Assembly: GCA_937871285.1 (NCBI GenBank)
Contig: CALMQS010000096.1
Location: 1-64,000, forward strand
From: an uncultured Sphingobacteriales bacterium
GTDB taxonomy: Bacteria; Bacteroidota; Bacteroidia; Chitinophagales; Chitinophagaceae
Length of the DNA: 64,000 nucleotides
Direction: 5' to 3'
In this document: positions 44,365 through 54,171 of the stretch, piece by piece
Layout of the letters: the number at the start of each line of letters is the position of its first letter
Position numbering within the stretch: position 1 is the stretch's first letter
The notes under the pieces: generated by a model
The model's input: only the letters and a program-made list of their open reading frames with translations
Database searches by the model: none
Told to the model about the DNA's origin: nothing
Program-made: the position numbers and the translations under genes

Positions 44365-45174
44365 ATGCCGCTTGTAAATCAAACAATAGTAACTGTAAAA
44401 AATCACTCCCTTCCGTCCAGGTTTCTCCGCCGCGATGTGCGTATTGATTGCTTTACACCATCCATGCCTGTGAAGCAGGATGAGATGAGCCTGTTGCTTA
44501 TTAACGATGGGCAGGATATGGAAGAGCTGGGACTGGCGGATTTGCTTACGGGATTGTACCGGCAAAATAATATCCGGCCTGTACTTTGTGTGGGCATATA
44601 TTGCGGGGAAGACCGGAGAAATGAGTATGGAACAGCAGCCGTAAGAGACTATAAAGGAAGAGGCGCCAAAGCGGGATTATATACACGGTTTGTTTTGGAA
44701 GAATTACTTCCTTTTATCCGCGCCGAAAGTGGTATATCTGAATTTAAAGAAAAATCGTTCGCTGGTTTTTCGCTGGGTGGCTTATCGGCCCTGGATATTG
44801 TATGGAATCACCCGGAAGTATTTGTAAAAGCCGGCGTTTTCAGCGGATCATTCTGGTGGAGAACAAAGGGGCTTGATGAAGGATATATAGAAGATACAGA
44901 TCGTATCATGCATGCGCAGATACGAAAAGGAGATTATTATCCCGGGCTTAAATTCTTTTTCGAAACCGGAACACTCGATGAAACGGAAGATCGTAATAAG
45001 AATGGCATCATTGATTCTATTGACGATACCATTGGACTGATAGAAGAGCTGGAACATAAAGGCTATAACAGGCATGCCGATATTAAATACCTTGAACTCA
45101 AAGATGGCAGGCATAATGTAGCCACCTGGGCTAAGGCCATGCCGGAGTTTTTGAAATGGGGGTGGGGAAGATAA
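44365..45174 (+). CDS. Esterase (PF00756-like alpha/beta hydrolase)
   Basis: A 269-aa serine hydrolase of the esterase D/enterochelin-esterase group. The nucleophile elbow is FAGFSLGGLSALD, with an acidic residue and a terminal His in DGRHNVATWAKAMPEFLKW. The N-terminus has the antiparallel strands typical of the family (FLRRDVRIDCFTPSM). No signal peptide. I chose ATG 44365 over the TTG start 9 bp upstream. It is divergent from the ATP-grasp and YbdK-like genes, and may act on the same metabolite. Confidence 0.85.
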   Translation: MPLVNQTIVTVKNHSLPSRFLRRDVRIDCFTPSMPVKQDEMSLLLINDGQDMEELGLADLLTGLYRQNNIRPVLCVGIYCGEDRRNEYGTAAVRDYKGRGAKAGLYTRFVLEELLPFIRAESGISEFKEKSFAGFSLGGLSALDIVWNHPEVFVKAGVFSGSFWWRTKGLDEGYIEDTDRIMHAQIRKGDYYPGLKFFFETGTLDETEDRNKNGIIDSIDDTIGLIEELEHKGYNRHADIKYLELKDGRHNVATWAKAMPEFLKWGWGR

Positions 45175-45357
45175 TTTGAAAATGTGGAGATTTGAAAACC
45201 TGCCCCGTCCGACTGGATCTTCCGGGCGGCCAGCCGGCAGGCTGGTGTGGAAATGAAGAATGTACGGTATAACCCGGAAAAGTGTAATGGTAATTATTAC
45301 GATTTGTTACAAAACCGCCTGCAAAATTGTAAATGCGTAATCGAATTGCCGAATTCG

Positions 45358-45365
45358 TAACTTTG
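45358..45365 (+). promoter_or_regulatory. Candidate -7 promoter element TAACTTTG before ribBA
   Basis: A TAnnTTTG match ending 14 bp before the ribBA ATG. No FMN riboswitch sequence is seen in 45175-45379; the only structure is a CCAGCC/GGCTGG hairpin at 45230-45245. Confidence 0.45.
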
Positions 45366-45379
45366 CCAAAATTTTGCAG

Positions 45380-46594
45380 ATGTTCAATACTATTGAAAGT
45401 GCGATTGAAGATATAAAGAATGGTAAGCTGGTAATAGTGGTGGATGATGAAGATCGTGAAAATGAAGGAGACTTCATTACCGCCGCGGCGAATGCTACTC
45501 CTGAGATCATTAATTTTATGACCAAATACGGACGGGGACTGGTTTGTGCACCATTAACCGAAGAGCGTTGCATGGAACTGAACCTCGATTTAATGGTGCT
45601 TAGTAATACTTCCCTGCATGAAACACCTTTTACCGTTTCGGTTGATCTTTTGGGACATGGGTGTACAACGGGTATTTCTGCGCATGATCGTTCTAAAACG
45701 ATCAGGGCCCTGATTAATCCTAAAACAAAACCGTCCGAATTAGGCCGCCCGGGACACGTATTTCCTTTAAAAGCTAAAGCGGGTGGCGTTTTAAGACGTG
45801 CAGGTCATACCGAAGCAACCCTTGACCTGGCGCGCCTGGCAGGGTTTGATGCCCCTTATGGCGGAGTATTGGTAGAGATTATGAATGATGACGGTTCTAT
45901 GGCAAGGCTGCCGGAATTGCAGGAGATAGCAAAAAAGTTTGATCTTAAGCTGATTACAATTAAAGACCTGATAGAATACCGGTTAAAAGCCGACTCGCTC
46001 ATTGAAGAAATTGTTAGGGTAGATATGCCCACTAAGTATGGTTACTTTAAGCTTATCATTTTCAGGGAAAGGAACAATCCTTCCAGTGGAGAACATATGG
46101 CTTTGGTAAAAGGCGAATGGCAAAAAGAAGAACCTGTGCTGGTTCGTGTGCACTCTTCCTGTTTTACCGGTGATATATTGGGTTCCATGCGTTGCGATTG
46201 TGGTGAACAATTGCACGAAGCCATGAAAATGGTAGAGAAAGAGGGGAAAGGAGTGGTGTTATATATGAACCAGGAAGGCCGTGGAATAGGGCTGGTAAAC
46301 AAATTGAAAGCATACAAATTGCAGGAAGAGGGAATGGATACAGTAGAGGCCAACCTGCACCTTGGATTTAAAATGGACGAAAGAGATTATGGAGTGGGCG
46401 CTCAAATTCTGCGTTATCTGGGTATCAATAAAATGAGGCTCATAAGCAACAACCCGCGTAAAAGAGTGGGCTTGGTAGGTTATGGGTTGGATATTGTTGA
46501 AAATGTTCCTTTGCAAATTCACCCTAATCCGCATAATGAGAAATACCTTAGAACCAAAAGAGATAAATTAGGACATGAGATATTGGGTGAATAA
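45380..46594 (+). CDS. ribBA: Bifunctional riboflavin biosynthesis protein RibBA
   Basis: A 404-aa fusion. Residues 1-200 are 3,4-dihydroxy-2-butanone-4-phosphate synthase ([37 protein letters not shown]). Residues 205-404 are GTP cyclohydrolase II, with zinc ligands in [20 protein letters not shown] and [16 protein letters not shown]. Together they start both branches of riboflavin synthesis. Motifs in both halves look intact. Start ATG 45380 rather than the TTG two codons upstream. Confidence 0.95.
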   Translation: MFNTIESAIEDIKNGKLVIVVDDEDRENEGDFITAAANATPEIINFMTKYGRGLVCAPLTEERCMELNLDLMVLSNTSLHETPFTVSVDLLGHGCTTGISAHDRSKTIRALINPKTKPSELGRPGHVFPLKAKAGGVLRRAGHTEATLDLARLAGFDAPYGGVLVEIMNDDGSMARLPELQEIAKKFDLKLITIKDLIEYRLKADSLIEEIVRVDMPTKYGYFKLIIFRERNNPSSGEHMALVKGEWQKEEPVLVRVHSSCFTGDILGSMRCDCGEQLHEAMKMVEKEGKGVVLYMNQEGRGIGLVNKLKAYKLQEEGMDTVEANLHLGFKMDERDYGVGAQILRYLGINKMRLISNNPRKRVGLVGYGLDIVENVPLQIHPNPHNEKYLRTKRDKLGHEILGE

Positions 46595-46608
46595 ATAATA
46601 AGCTGGTA

Positions 46609-47061
46609 TTAAAGCAGCCGTTTATCTATAGGGATAATCCGCTTATATGCTATCTTAATTTTTTCGAAATCTTTGTGATTGGGGTTGATAAGCAGGTTGC
46701 TGTCCTCTGGCATAATAGCCGAAGGCAGTTGTAACGCAAGGTATTGATTTCTTTGAATAAAATGATCTCCGATAGCCGCCAGGGAACCGGGCGGCGGATT
46801 TACATACCAGGTTTCAGGAAGATCCTTAATCGCTATAGTAAGAATATTGTTATCCGGAATTTCGAGGCAAAGCATGCAATAATCTTCTATGGGTATGCCC
46901 GAAAGATGCACTACGCTTTCTAATAATGCTAATGAAGGCGTTGCGGCGGTATATAAAATATAAGTCCCCTTGCTGTGCCACCGCCCGGAATAGCTGGCTG
47001 CACCAGTGCCTTTCAAATCGTCTATATACATGCATTTACTGATGCGATATACGCTTCTCAT
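46609..47061 (-). CDS. RES domain toxin
   Basis: A 150-aa RES-family toxin of the kind that degrades or modifies NAD+. The signature Arg, Glu and Ser are visible in SGRWHSKGTYILYTA, LALLESVVHLSG and LPSAIMPEDSNLLINP. It is the second gene of a pair; its start overlaps the stop of the antitoxin gene, so production is coupled. Intact length for the family. Confidence 0.88.
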   Translation of the reverse strand: MRSVYRISKCMYIDDLKGTGAASYSGRWHSKGTYILYTAATPSLALLESVVHLSGIPIEDYCMLCLEIPDNNILTIAIKDLPETWYVNPPPGSLAAIGDHFIQRNQYLALQLPSAIMPEDSNLLINPNHKDFEKIKIAYKRIIPIDKRLL

Positions 47062-47654
47062 CAGGCAAATATTCCATGTTCAATTCTTCCTATTTCATTC
47101 ATTAGTAAGTCTATACCTAAGGAAGTATCTAAAAATTCTTTAGGTTTTTTATTGCCTAATGCCATTATGCTGCTATTCATCCATTGTTTAAAATTATCCA
47201 TATTGCCAAAAGCCGTTTCTCCGCGGCTGTATAACTTAGCCAGTTCTATAATTCTTTCCGATTGCTCAGGATTGAGCTTTTGCTTTGCCGTATATCTCCT
47301 GAGCGTTCTGTCTGAAGTTCTGATAATGGTGGATATTTCAGCCACCGTAAGACCGGTATTTTCCATAAGGTGATCAAGGGCTTTTCGGGGAACGCCTTCC
47401 CGGATAATACCGATAAAATCTGTATTGTTTCGGATAGGGGAATGTATTGTTTGCCCTGATATACCCAACAGGTGCAGAACTCCCTTAACCAGACTAAGAA
47501 AAGGGCTGGAAGGAGCCATCGCAGTATAGGCTACTACAGGATCCTCTAATATGTTTAAAGGTTGTTCTTCTTCTATGCTGTACTTTTTGACCATTCCTGT
47601 TATTTGTCCCAAATATACGGTCATTTGTCCGTATTTCAAATTTTTTTTCCCCAT
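47061..47654 (-). CDS. Xre/MbcA/ParS-type antitoxin
   Basis: A 197-aa antitoxin that neutralises the RES toxin and usually represses the operon. The HTH region is GLTVAEISTIIRTSDRTLRRY, followed by the toxin-binding DUF2384-type domain with LYSRGETAFGNMDNFKQWMNS and a C-terminal LLMNEIGRIEHGIFA. The antitoxin-first order and overlap are typical of RES systems. Confidence 0.88.
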   Translation of the reverse strand: MGKKNLKYGQMTVYLGQITGMVKKYSIEEEQPLNILEDPVVAYTAMAPSSPFLSLVKGVLHLLGISGQTIHSPIRNNTDFIGIIREGVPRKALDHLMENTGLTVAEISTIIRTSDRTLRRYTAKQKLNPEQSERIIELAKLYSRGETAFGNMDNFKQWMNSSIMALGNKKPKEFLDTSLGIDLLMNEIGRIEHGIFA

Positions 47655-47657
47655 TTT

Positions 47658-48011
47658 TTATATCCTGTTAAAAATATCCTGGGGGTTGGTAAAAATGCCA
47701 AACCCGGCAGTAAGCATGATAAATATCCAGAACACAAGAAAGAGTATGGAGGGGATGAGTCCAATAATGGCGCACAATCTTCCTGTACGCAAATTGCTGT
47801 ACGATGAAGCAGTGTACCACTCCGGATTGGATTGGTACAATTGTGCGTCTTTACTGTACAGGATCAGTGCCACTATGGAACATACTACCCCGGGAATGCC
47901 ATAGCAGCAGCAGCCGATAATGGAAATAATACCAAGCGCCAGCACGGCGGATGCGTTGGGCAGTGAACGCTGTGATTGAGGGGCAAATATGGAACTGTCC
48001 TGTGCTGTCAT
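47658..48011 (-). CDS. CCC-motif / DUF4190-like membrane protein
   Basis: A 117-aa protein with two membrane helices: ALGIISIIGCCCYGIPGVVCSIVAL, containing the CCC motif, and LCAIIGLIPSILFLVFWIFIMLTAG. I recall small Bacteroidota membrane proteins named for this motif, without a known function. It follows the DUF2752 gene with no gap and is probably translated with it. Confidence 0.8.
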   Translation of the reverse strand: MTAQDSSIFAPQSQRSLPNASAVLALGIISIIGCCCYGIPGVVCSIVALILYSKDAQLYQSNPEWYTASSYSNLRTGRLCAIIGLIPSILFLVFWIFIMLTAGFGIFTNPQDIFNRI

Positions 48012-48344
48012 TTAAAGAAATATTTGATGTGTATAAATTTTGTAAATGTAATGTGCCGTAATGATACTTACAACAACCACCTGCATTACGATAATATTTT
48101 TGGCGCCGCCCGTAAATTTGTATTTCAGGTGAAGCAGGGCATAGGCGATCAGGATTATCAGCGGCAATAAGGCCGGATACAATAGGAGAGAGGACAAAAA
48201 ATCTCCTTTAAGCAAAGCAATCAGGCTGCGCTGCATGCCACAGCCGGGGCATATCATACCCCAGTATTTTACCGATGGGCAGATAAGCATATGCGCTTCC
48301 AGCCATTGTACCCAAATATGCAATGCGATCAGGTGTGTTATCAT
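48012..48344 (-). CDS. DUF2752 membrane protein
   Basis: A 110-aa protein with the DUF2752 signature CPSVKYWGMICPGCGMQRSL and a membrane helix LYPALLPLIILIAYALLHL. Function unknown. It is directly upstream of the CCC-motif gene, an arrangement common in this phylum. Confidence 0.83.
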   Translation of the reverse strand: MITHLIALHIWVQWLEAHMLICPSVKYWGMICPGCGMQRSLIALLKGDFLSSLLLYPALLPLIILIAYALLHLKYKFTGGAKNIIVMQVVVVSIITAHYIYKIYTHQIFL

Positions 48345-48401
48345 TGCGGCTCTTCTAAAAATGTTCTGGATAAAGCCTTCATATTGTTTTGTTTATCAGC
48401 C

Positions 48402-49139
48402 TTATATCATAATCTGCCATATATATTTGGTACCCCATTTGCCCCAGCGCTTAAGGCTATCCTGTATCGTTTTCTCCATTCCGGAATAATTGGTGGTTTT
48501 TCCCTTTTTGGGTGGAGCAATGGCAGTTTCTTTTATTTCTTCAAGCTGTATTTTGGTAGCATACCAGTTGGTATACAGTCGGGGTATAACCACACCGAGG
48601 ATCATTCCGGGCAACCCCTGGAAAGATTCCGGACCACCCGGTGGAACAATTTCATCGGTGTAAAAAGCTACTACGAATACCGAGTCCATAATAACTGTAA
48701 AGGCTCTCCTGCATTGAAAGCCGGCTATCTTACGGGTATCTTTTGTAAGATGCCACTGGTACTTACGTAAGCTATCCTGTATAAGAAACGACTCATCAAA
48801 TACCTGTTTGGCGGCTACGGTACTTTGATTTGCAAAATCGCTATATACCATATTAGATGAGGCAGGGCCTTCACCAAAAGGACCGGACTTTTCATTGCTT
48901 TCGCGCCCGGGTGCATACAATGTCTTGTCTCCGGCAAATACCAGGTTGAAATAGGTGTGCTTAAATTCGGGTGTTTGCTTTTTAAGGGTCGTAGCCCAGC
49001 CGTCATCGCCCAGGTCCATCTGCTTATGGATATTAACGGTTTTTTCAAACTCAATCTTTCCTTTCAGGATAAACTGTGCGTTTGATATTTGTACTATGCC
49101 CAGTAATATGGATAAAATGATGATGCTGCTTCGTTTCAT
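48402..49139 (-). CDS. GLPGLI family protein
   Basis: A 245-aa exported protein with a signal peptide (MKRSSIIILSILLGIVQISNAQ). The family motif appears as FQGLPGMILGVVIPR near residue 170. GLPGLI proteins are Bacteroidota-specific, envelope-located, of unknown function, and often sit next to outer-membrane barrels as here (next gene upstream in transcription, 3 bp apart). The ATG at 49139 gives the signal peptide; the longer frame does not. Confidence 0.85.
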   Translation of the reverse strand: MKRSSIIILSILLGIVQISNAQFILKGKIEFEKTVNIHKQMDLGDDGWATTLKKQTPEFKHTYFNLVFAGDKTLYAPGRESNEKSGPFGEGPASSNMVYSDFANQSTVAAKQVFDESFLIQDSLRKYQWHLTKDTRKIAGFQCRRAFTVIMDSVFVVAFYTDEIVPPGGPESFQGLPGMILGVVIPRLYTNWYATKIQLEEIKETAIAPPKKGKTTNYSGMEKTIQDSLKRWGKWGTKYIWQIMI

Positions 49140-49141
49140 GA

Positions 49142-51904
49142 CTATGGATTTTGCGTTTGTGCATTGTTTTGAGAAAAATTCCAGGTAAAGCTTACCAACC
49201 AAAACCGTCTTAATGTAGCATATGTATTCTCTGTAATGAAATTGCTTTGTATATCCCGCCTGAACCCGATGTTCTGGTCGAGGATATCATTGATGGAGAA
49301 TTTCAAAGAGCAGGTTTCTTTAAACAAACGCTTGCTCAGCGAGGCATTCCATATAATGGTATTACGGTTCTGATCGAATACATTTGTTTTTTGCCTGAAA
49401 TTAAAATCGGCATTGCTGGAGAAGTCAAATTTGTAAGGAAGTGCAAAATAAGTGTCAATATTATAGCCATATACCCAATACTTTGTTTGAACAGCTTCAT
49501 TGATCGAGCTTAAAGATGTATTGTAAGATACATTTGTCCGGAGATTGATACCCATTTTGTTTTCCTTTGAAAAGTAACCTCCAACACTTGCGGCGTAAGT
49601 ATTGTTGTGCGTGATGTTTTTTTCAAGGTTAACGAAGTTGATCCCCTTACCTCCATAGGTATTAATATTGGCGAAGAACCTGGTTTTGATAGAAGGCACT
49701 TCCATATTGTAGCCGATATAGGAGGAATAATTGTATGTACCGCTGGTATTTACAGACTGGTATATGCGTTTGCCAAACTTATCTATCGTATTGCTTGTGG
49801 TAATGGCATTATTGGTAAGGTTAAAGCTTGCATTGGCGAAGATGCCCCTTTGCTTGAGCACTTTATAGTCGTTGAAGAAAATATTGAAGCGGTGATTAAA
49901 TGCGGGCTCAAGATCAGGGTTACCGGTAAAAATATTAAGGGGGTCATTGTTTTCCTGCACCGGTTGTATCTGCTGGATGGTAGGCTGCTGCGTACTTCCG
50001 TTGTAACTTAAGTTAAGCCTTGTTTGTGGTTTAAAGCTATAGGAAAAATTGGCTTTAGGGAAGAGGTTCAGCCTGTTGTAATGAAAGGATGAATCTTTAA
50101 GATTATCTTTTTGTGTATAGGCCTGCGAAGCCAGGTCGCTGCCGAAAGAAAGGTTATATTTCTTTTTGGCTATGCGATAATCAATACCGCCGGCATTAGT
50201 GGTAACAAGAAAATCATAATCATTAGTTAGAAGTGGGTTAAGCACATCGTATTTGCCATCGTTATAATCGTAGGTAGACCGGTCGGCGCTGCTGGTAGTA
50301 TTGGAAATACCATAGTTCAGTATCACATAATTATTATTCCCTATAGGTTCGGTATAGGTTGCTTTCCCGTTAAAAGTAAACAGTTTACTATGATTGTATT
50401 TGCGCTGGTTAATCGTATCATTCTGGAAAATTTCTCCAGCTTCTCCGTAGTAGTTATTAACTGCGCCAAGGTATCCCTGGGAATCATTATCCGTATACTT
50501 TTGTTCCATCGTAGCCGTGATGGTTCTCCCCGTCTTTTTAAATTTTTTCCTGTAAATGATGTTGGTATTCAGGGAAGATTCCTCGTTTTTATTAGAGGTT
50601 TTTCTGTTGCTGGTATTTACCGGTCCCGAATCTTCATTTAGCGCTTCGGAGTAAAAGATACTGCTGGTTTCAGTGCGGCCTTTATATCCGCTGAACACAA
50701 ACTTCAGTGAAGAAGATGAATCAAGCTGTATTTCATATTTGCCGTTCAGGGTGTTGCGGTCGCGCTGCGAAAAACTGGTATTGCGCTGATTGATATAATA
50801 AAGCGTATCGGGAAGGATATATTGGGTTCGGGTTTCTCCATCACCTGCCACATCTAATTTCTTATACATATAGCTGGCGTTGAAATTATGTTTATCCTCA
50901 TTCCATTTGTTTGAAAAGTGAAGCCCGCCGGTCCATGCTTTCGGCAATCCGTTACCGTTAAACTCGAAAGCATCATTTTGAGCAAACGAGTAAAAGAAAC
51001 CACTGTTCTCATCGTACTCAAAATTGTCTTCACTAACTCCGTATTTTCGGCTATCCTGCCAGTTGAGCCCTGTTTGACCGGTATTTGACATGGTACCGAA
51101 AGCAGCGATTTTCCTTTTGCCTTTAAAGAAGTTAATCATCGCTTCATTATTGAACTTATCTTTTAAGCCGCCACCTGCTGAAGCTTTACCGAAATAGCCG
51201 TTTTTCTTGTCTTCTTTTAATTTAAGATTGATGGTTTTGGTTTTTTCGCCATCATCAATTCCGGTAAATGCTGCCTGGTCGCTTTTTTTATCAAATACCT
51301 GCACTTTATCCACCGCATCGGCTCTTATGTTCCTTGTAGCCACGGTAGGGTCATCGCTAAAAAACTCCTCCCCGTCTACCAGTACTTTCTGCACCTCCTG
51401 CCCCTGGGCAATAATTTTTCCGTCTTTGTCAACCTGTATACCCGGCATCGCCTTTAATAACTCTTCTGCGTTTGCGTTAGCGCTCACCTTAAAACTATCA
51501 GCAGCGTATTCCAGCGTATCACCTTTCATACGCATGGCATTGTTCTGCCTGATGATGATCTCTTCCATCAAAACACTTTTATTGGTGAGGCTGATCGTTC
51601 CCAGGTTGGCAACAGCGCCGGGCTGCAGTTGTACTTCATCCACGTAGTCTGCAAAAGAAGGGTAGGAGATCATAACGGAAAACTTTCCGGGAGAGAGCCT
51701 GGGCAAAATAAAATTTCCGTCTTTATCAGTTCTTGTAAAAGCAATTATAGACGAATCGGCCGGGTTAAGCAGTGTAACTACTGCATATTGCAGTTTCTTC
51801 TGGCTGGCGGTGTCAAAAACAGACCCGGTAATGGATGCTTGCTGACTGTATGTTTTTGATGCAATACACAGGATAGCAATAAAACAGGTGATCAATTGAC
51901 GCAT
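49142..51904 (-). CDS. Outer-membrane beta-barrel receptor-like protein
   Basis: A 920-aa protein: signal peptide (LITCFIAILCIASKTYSQQ), a carboxypeptidase-regulatory-like domain (about 22-110; SITGSVFDTASQKKLQYAVV), a plug domain (ELLKAMPGIQVDKDGKIIAQGQEVQKVLVDGEEFF in parts), then a barrel rich in alternating polar strands. It lacks a canonical SusC-type SusD partner nearby. It forms a pair with the GLPGLI gene that follows. The ligand is unknown. Confidence 0.87.
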   Translation of the reverse strand: MRQLITCFIAILCIASKTYSQQASITGSVFDTASQKKLQYAVVTLLNPADSSIIAFTRTDKDGNFILPRLSPGKFSVMISYPSFADYVDEVQLQPGAVANLGTISLTNKSVLMEEIIIRQNNAMRMKGDTLEYAADSFKVSANANAEELLKAMPGIQVDKDGKIIAQGQEVQKVLVDGEEFFSDDPTVATRNIRADAVDKVQVFDKKSDQAAFTGIDDGEKTKTINLKLKEDKKNGYFGKASAGGGLKDKFNNEAMINFFKGKRKIAAFGTMSNTGQTGLNWQDSRKYGVSEDNFEYDENSGFFYSFAQNDAFEFNGNGLPKAWTGGLHFSNKWNEDKHNFNASYMYKKLDVAGDGETRTQYILPDTLYYINQRNTSFSQRDRNTLNGKYEIQLDSSSSLKFVFSGYKGRTETSSIFYSEALNEDSGPVNTSNRKTSNKNEESSLNTNIIYRKKFKKTGRTITATMEQKYTDNDSQGYLGAVNNYYGEAGEIFQNDTINQRKYNHSKLFTFNGKATYTEPIGNNNYVILNYGISNTTSSADRSTYDYNDGKYDVLNPLLTNDYDFLVTTNAGGIDYRIAKKKYNLSFGSDLASQAYTQKDNLKDSSFHYNRLNLFPKANFSYSFKPQTRLNLSYNGSTQQPTIQQIQPVQENNDPLNIFTGNPDLEPAFNHRFNIFFNDYKVLKQRGIFANASFNLTNNAITTSNTIDKFGKRIYQSVNTSGTYNYSSYIGYNMEVPSIKTRFFANINTYGGKGINFVNLEKNITHNNTYAASVGGYFSKENKMGINLRTNVSYNTSLSSINEAVQTKYWVYGYNIDTYFALPYKFDFSSNADFNFRQKTNVFDQNRNTIIWNASLSKRLFKETCSLKFSINDILDQNIGFRRDIQSNFITENTYATLRRFWLVSFTWNFSQNNAQTQNP

Positions 51905-52020
51905 AAGCTTATTTATTGGAATTAGAGGTGAAGTATAAAAAATCTATTATTTATGTTTAAATTCATAAGCCGTACTTTTAATCTGACTTGAAATAGCTTT
52001 TCACACATAAACACAGCAAG

Positions 52021-54108
52021 ATGCCAAAACCTGAAAAATCAATAAATAAAAAAATAAACCCGCAAAAAAAAGTCTCCAAAACAGGTTCAGTAAAAGAAGT
52101 ACCCAAAAAAACGAAACAATCGGCAACCAAATATAAAAATGTGATGAACCCCCATAATAGTGTGACAGGCGTTAAATACGAGGATATTCATTTTGTTGAC
52201 AGTACCAAAACGGTATGGAACTATTCTTTATTTACCGATGAAGATATCAGTAATTTTCAGCGGGGCACGCACTATAGCTTGTATACGTTATTTGGATCAA
52301 GACCTGCAAGGGTACTGGATACCGACGGCTATTACTTTGCGGTATGGGCGCCCAACGCGTCTTATATATCTGTTAAAGGTAATTTTAATAACTGGAATAA
52401 TGAAACACATCCTTTATTTGTACGGCTCGACAATTCGGGTATTTGGGAAGGCTTTATTCCGCATTTACAAAAGGGTGAAGTATATAAGTATCACATTCAT
52501 GGATATGAAGGAAGCAGGCAGGATAAAGGAGATCCTTTTGCCTGGTATTGGGAAAAGAGACCGGCTACAGCGTCAGTTACCTGGACGTTGGATTACAACT
52601 GGAATGATGCGGCATGGATGAAAGACAGAAAGCGGAACAATTCACTGGATGCACCATGGAGTGTGTATGAGGTACACCTGGCGAGCTGGATGCGGCCCGA
52701 CAGGAATGACGAAGAAAGTTATAACACCTATGCGCAAATAAAGGAACGCCTGGTGCCGTATGTAAAAGAAATGGGATTTACGCATGTAGAGTTCATGCCT
52801 GTAATGGAGCATCCTTTCGATGGCTCATGGGGCTACCAGGGAGCAGGGTATTTTGCACCCACTTCCCGCTTTGGTAATCCGCAGGGATTCATGGAGTTGG
52901 TGGATGCCTTGCACAGGGAAGGAATAGGCGTACTGTTGGATTGGGTGCCCTCGCATTTTCCTTATGATGCGCATGGCTTATTCATGTTTGATGGCACGCA
53001 TACCTACGAATATGCAGATATGCGCAAAGGCTTTCATCCCGACTGGAACAGTTATATATTCAATTATAAAAGGGGAGAGGTAAAGTCGTTCCTGATCAGC
53101 AGTGCCCGCTATTGGCTCGATAAATATCATGCCGATGGCATTCGCGTAGATGCAGTGAGTTCCATGCTTAAATTAAATTACTCCCGCACAACCGGGCAAT
53201 GGGAACCCAATGAGCATGGTGGCGATGGCAACCTTGAAGCCATCGCTTTTATAAAAGATTTGAATGAAACTATCTTTCGTGATTTTCCCGACGTGCAAAC
53301 CATTGCCGAGGAAGCAACAGATTGGCCGGGTGTTAGCAAGCCCACTTTTGAAGGTGGCCTGGGCTTTGGAATGAAATGGATGATGGGCTGGATGCATGAT
53401 ACGCTGGATTATTTTAAATTAGACCCCATTCACCGGCCGCATCACCAGGACAAGTTCTCTTTTAGTATGATATACTACTACGATGAGAATTTTATGCTCC
53501 CCCTGAGCCATGATGAAGTGGTGCATGGCAAAAGCCCTATGATATATAAAATGCCCGGAGACGACTGGCAGAAATTCGCAAACCTGCGGCTGTTGTACAC
53601 TTATATGTTCACACACCCCGGTGGCAAGCTGTTGTTTATGGGGGATGAGTTTGGACAAACCAGTGAATGGAATTATAAATCGGAGCTTGACTGGTTCTTA
53701 TTGCAGCACGATAGTCACAGGCTATTAAAAGATTGCGTAAGAGACCTGAATGCCCTGCTGCGTAGTGAGCCGGCTTTATATGAAAACCAGTTTAATATTT
53801 TTGGATTTGAATGGATTGATCTGAACCACAGGGCAGAAAGTGTAATCGTATACCGTAGAAAAGGAAAGCAGCCCAAAGATGATTTGCTTGTTGTTTTAAA
53901 CCTGACGCCTGTAGTGCGCCGCGACTGGAAAATACAGGTAAAAGATAAAACAGAATGGAAAGAAGTTTTTAATAGTGATGCTAAAAAGTATTGGGGAACC
54001 GGTGATGTATTTAATCCCGATGTTAAAACGGTTGAGGTTGACAAAAAAGATAATATTTTTGAAATCAATGTTCATCTCCCGCCTTTAGGAGCACTGGTAT
54101 TTAAATGA
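52021..54108 (+). CDS. glgB: 1,4-alpha-glucan branching enzyme
   Basis: A 695-aa GH13 enzyme adding alpha-1,6 branches to glycogen. It has a Lys-rich disordered N-terminus (1-40), a CBM48 domain (YFAVWAPNASYISVKGNFNNW), and the GH13 barrel with DGIRVDAVSSML (nucleophile Asp), QTIAEEATDWPG (acid Glu) and PLSHDEVVHGK. A C-terminal all-beta domain follows. Other glycogen genes are not in the window. The motifs look intact. Confidence 0.92.
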   Translation: MPKPEKSINKKINPQKKVSKTGSVKEVPKKTKQSATKYKNVMNPHNSVTGVKYEDIHFVDSTKTVWNYSLFTDEDISNFQRGTHYSLYTLFGSRPARVLDTDGYYFAVWAPNASYISVKGNFNNWNNETHPLFVRLDNSGIWEGFIPHLQKGEVYKYHIHGYEGSRQDKGDPFAWYWEKRPATASVTWTLDYNWNDAAWMKDRKRNNSLDAPWSVYEVHLASWMRPDRNDEESYNTYAQIKERLVPYVKEMGFTHVEFMPVMEHPFDGSWGYQGAGYFAPTSRFGNPQGFMELVDALHREGIGVLLDWVPSHFPYDAHGLFMFDGTHTYEYADMRKGFHPDWNSYIFNYKRGEVKSFLISSARYWLDKYHADGIRVDAVSSMLKLNYSRTTGQWEPNEHGGDGNLEAIAFIKDLNETIFRDFPDVQTIAEEATDWPGVSKPTFEGGLGFGMKWMMGWMHDTLDYFKLDPIHRPHHQDKFSFSMIYYYDENFMLPLSHDEVVHGKSPMIYKMPGDDWQKFANLRLLYTYMFTHPGGKLLFMGDEFGQTSEWNYKSELDWFLLQHDSHRLLKDCVRDLNALLRSEPALYENQFNIFGFEWIDLNHRAESVIVYRRKGKQPKDDLLVVLNLTPVVRRDWKIQVKDKTEWKEVFNSDAKKYWGTGDVFNPDVKTVEVDKKDNIFEINVHLPPLGALVFK

Positions 54109-54171
54109 TAAGGTTAATCCCTTACGGTGGGTACGCATAGCGTCAAACCGTAAGGGATATGCGGGCGAACC

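Noticed and set aside
45230-45245. CCAGCC/GGCTGG hairpin before ribBA as an FMN riboswitch
   Set aside because: It lacks all conserved RFN-element sequences; only one short stem exists.
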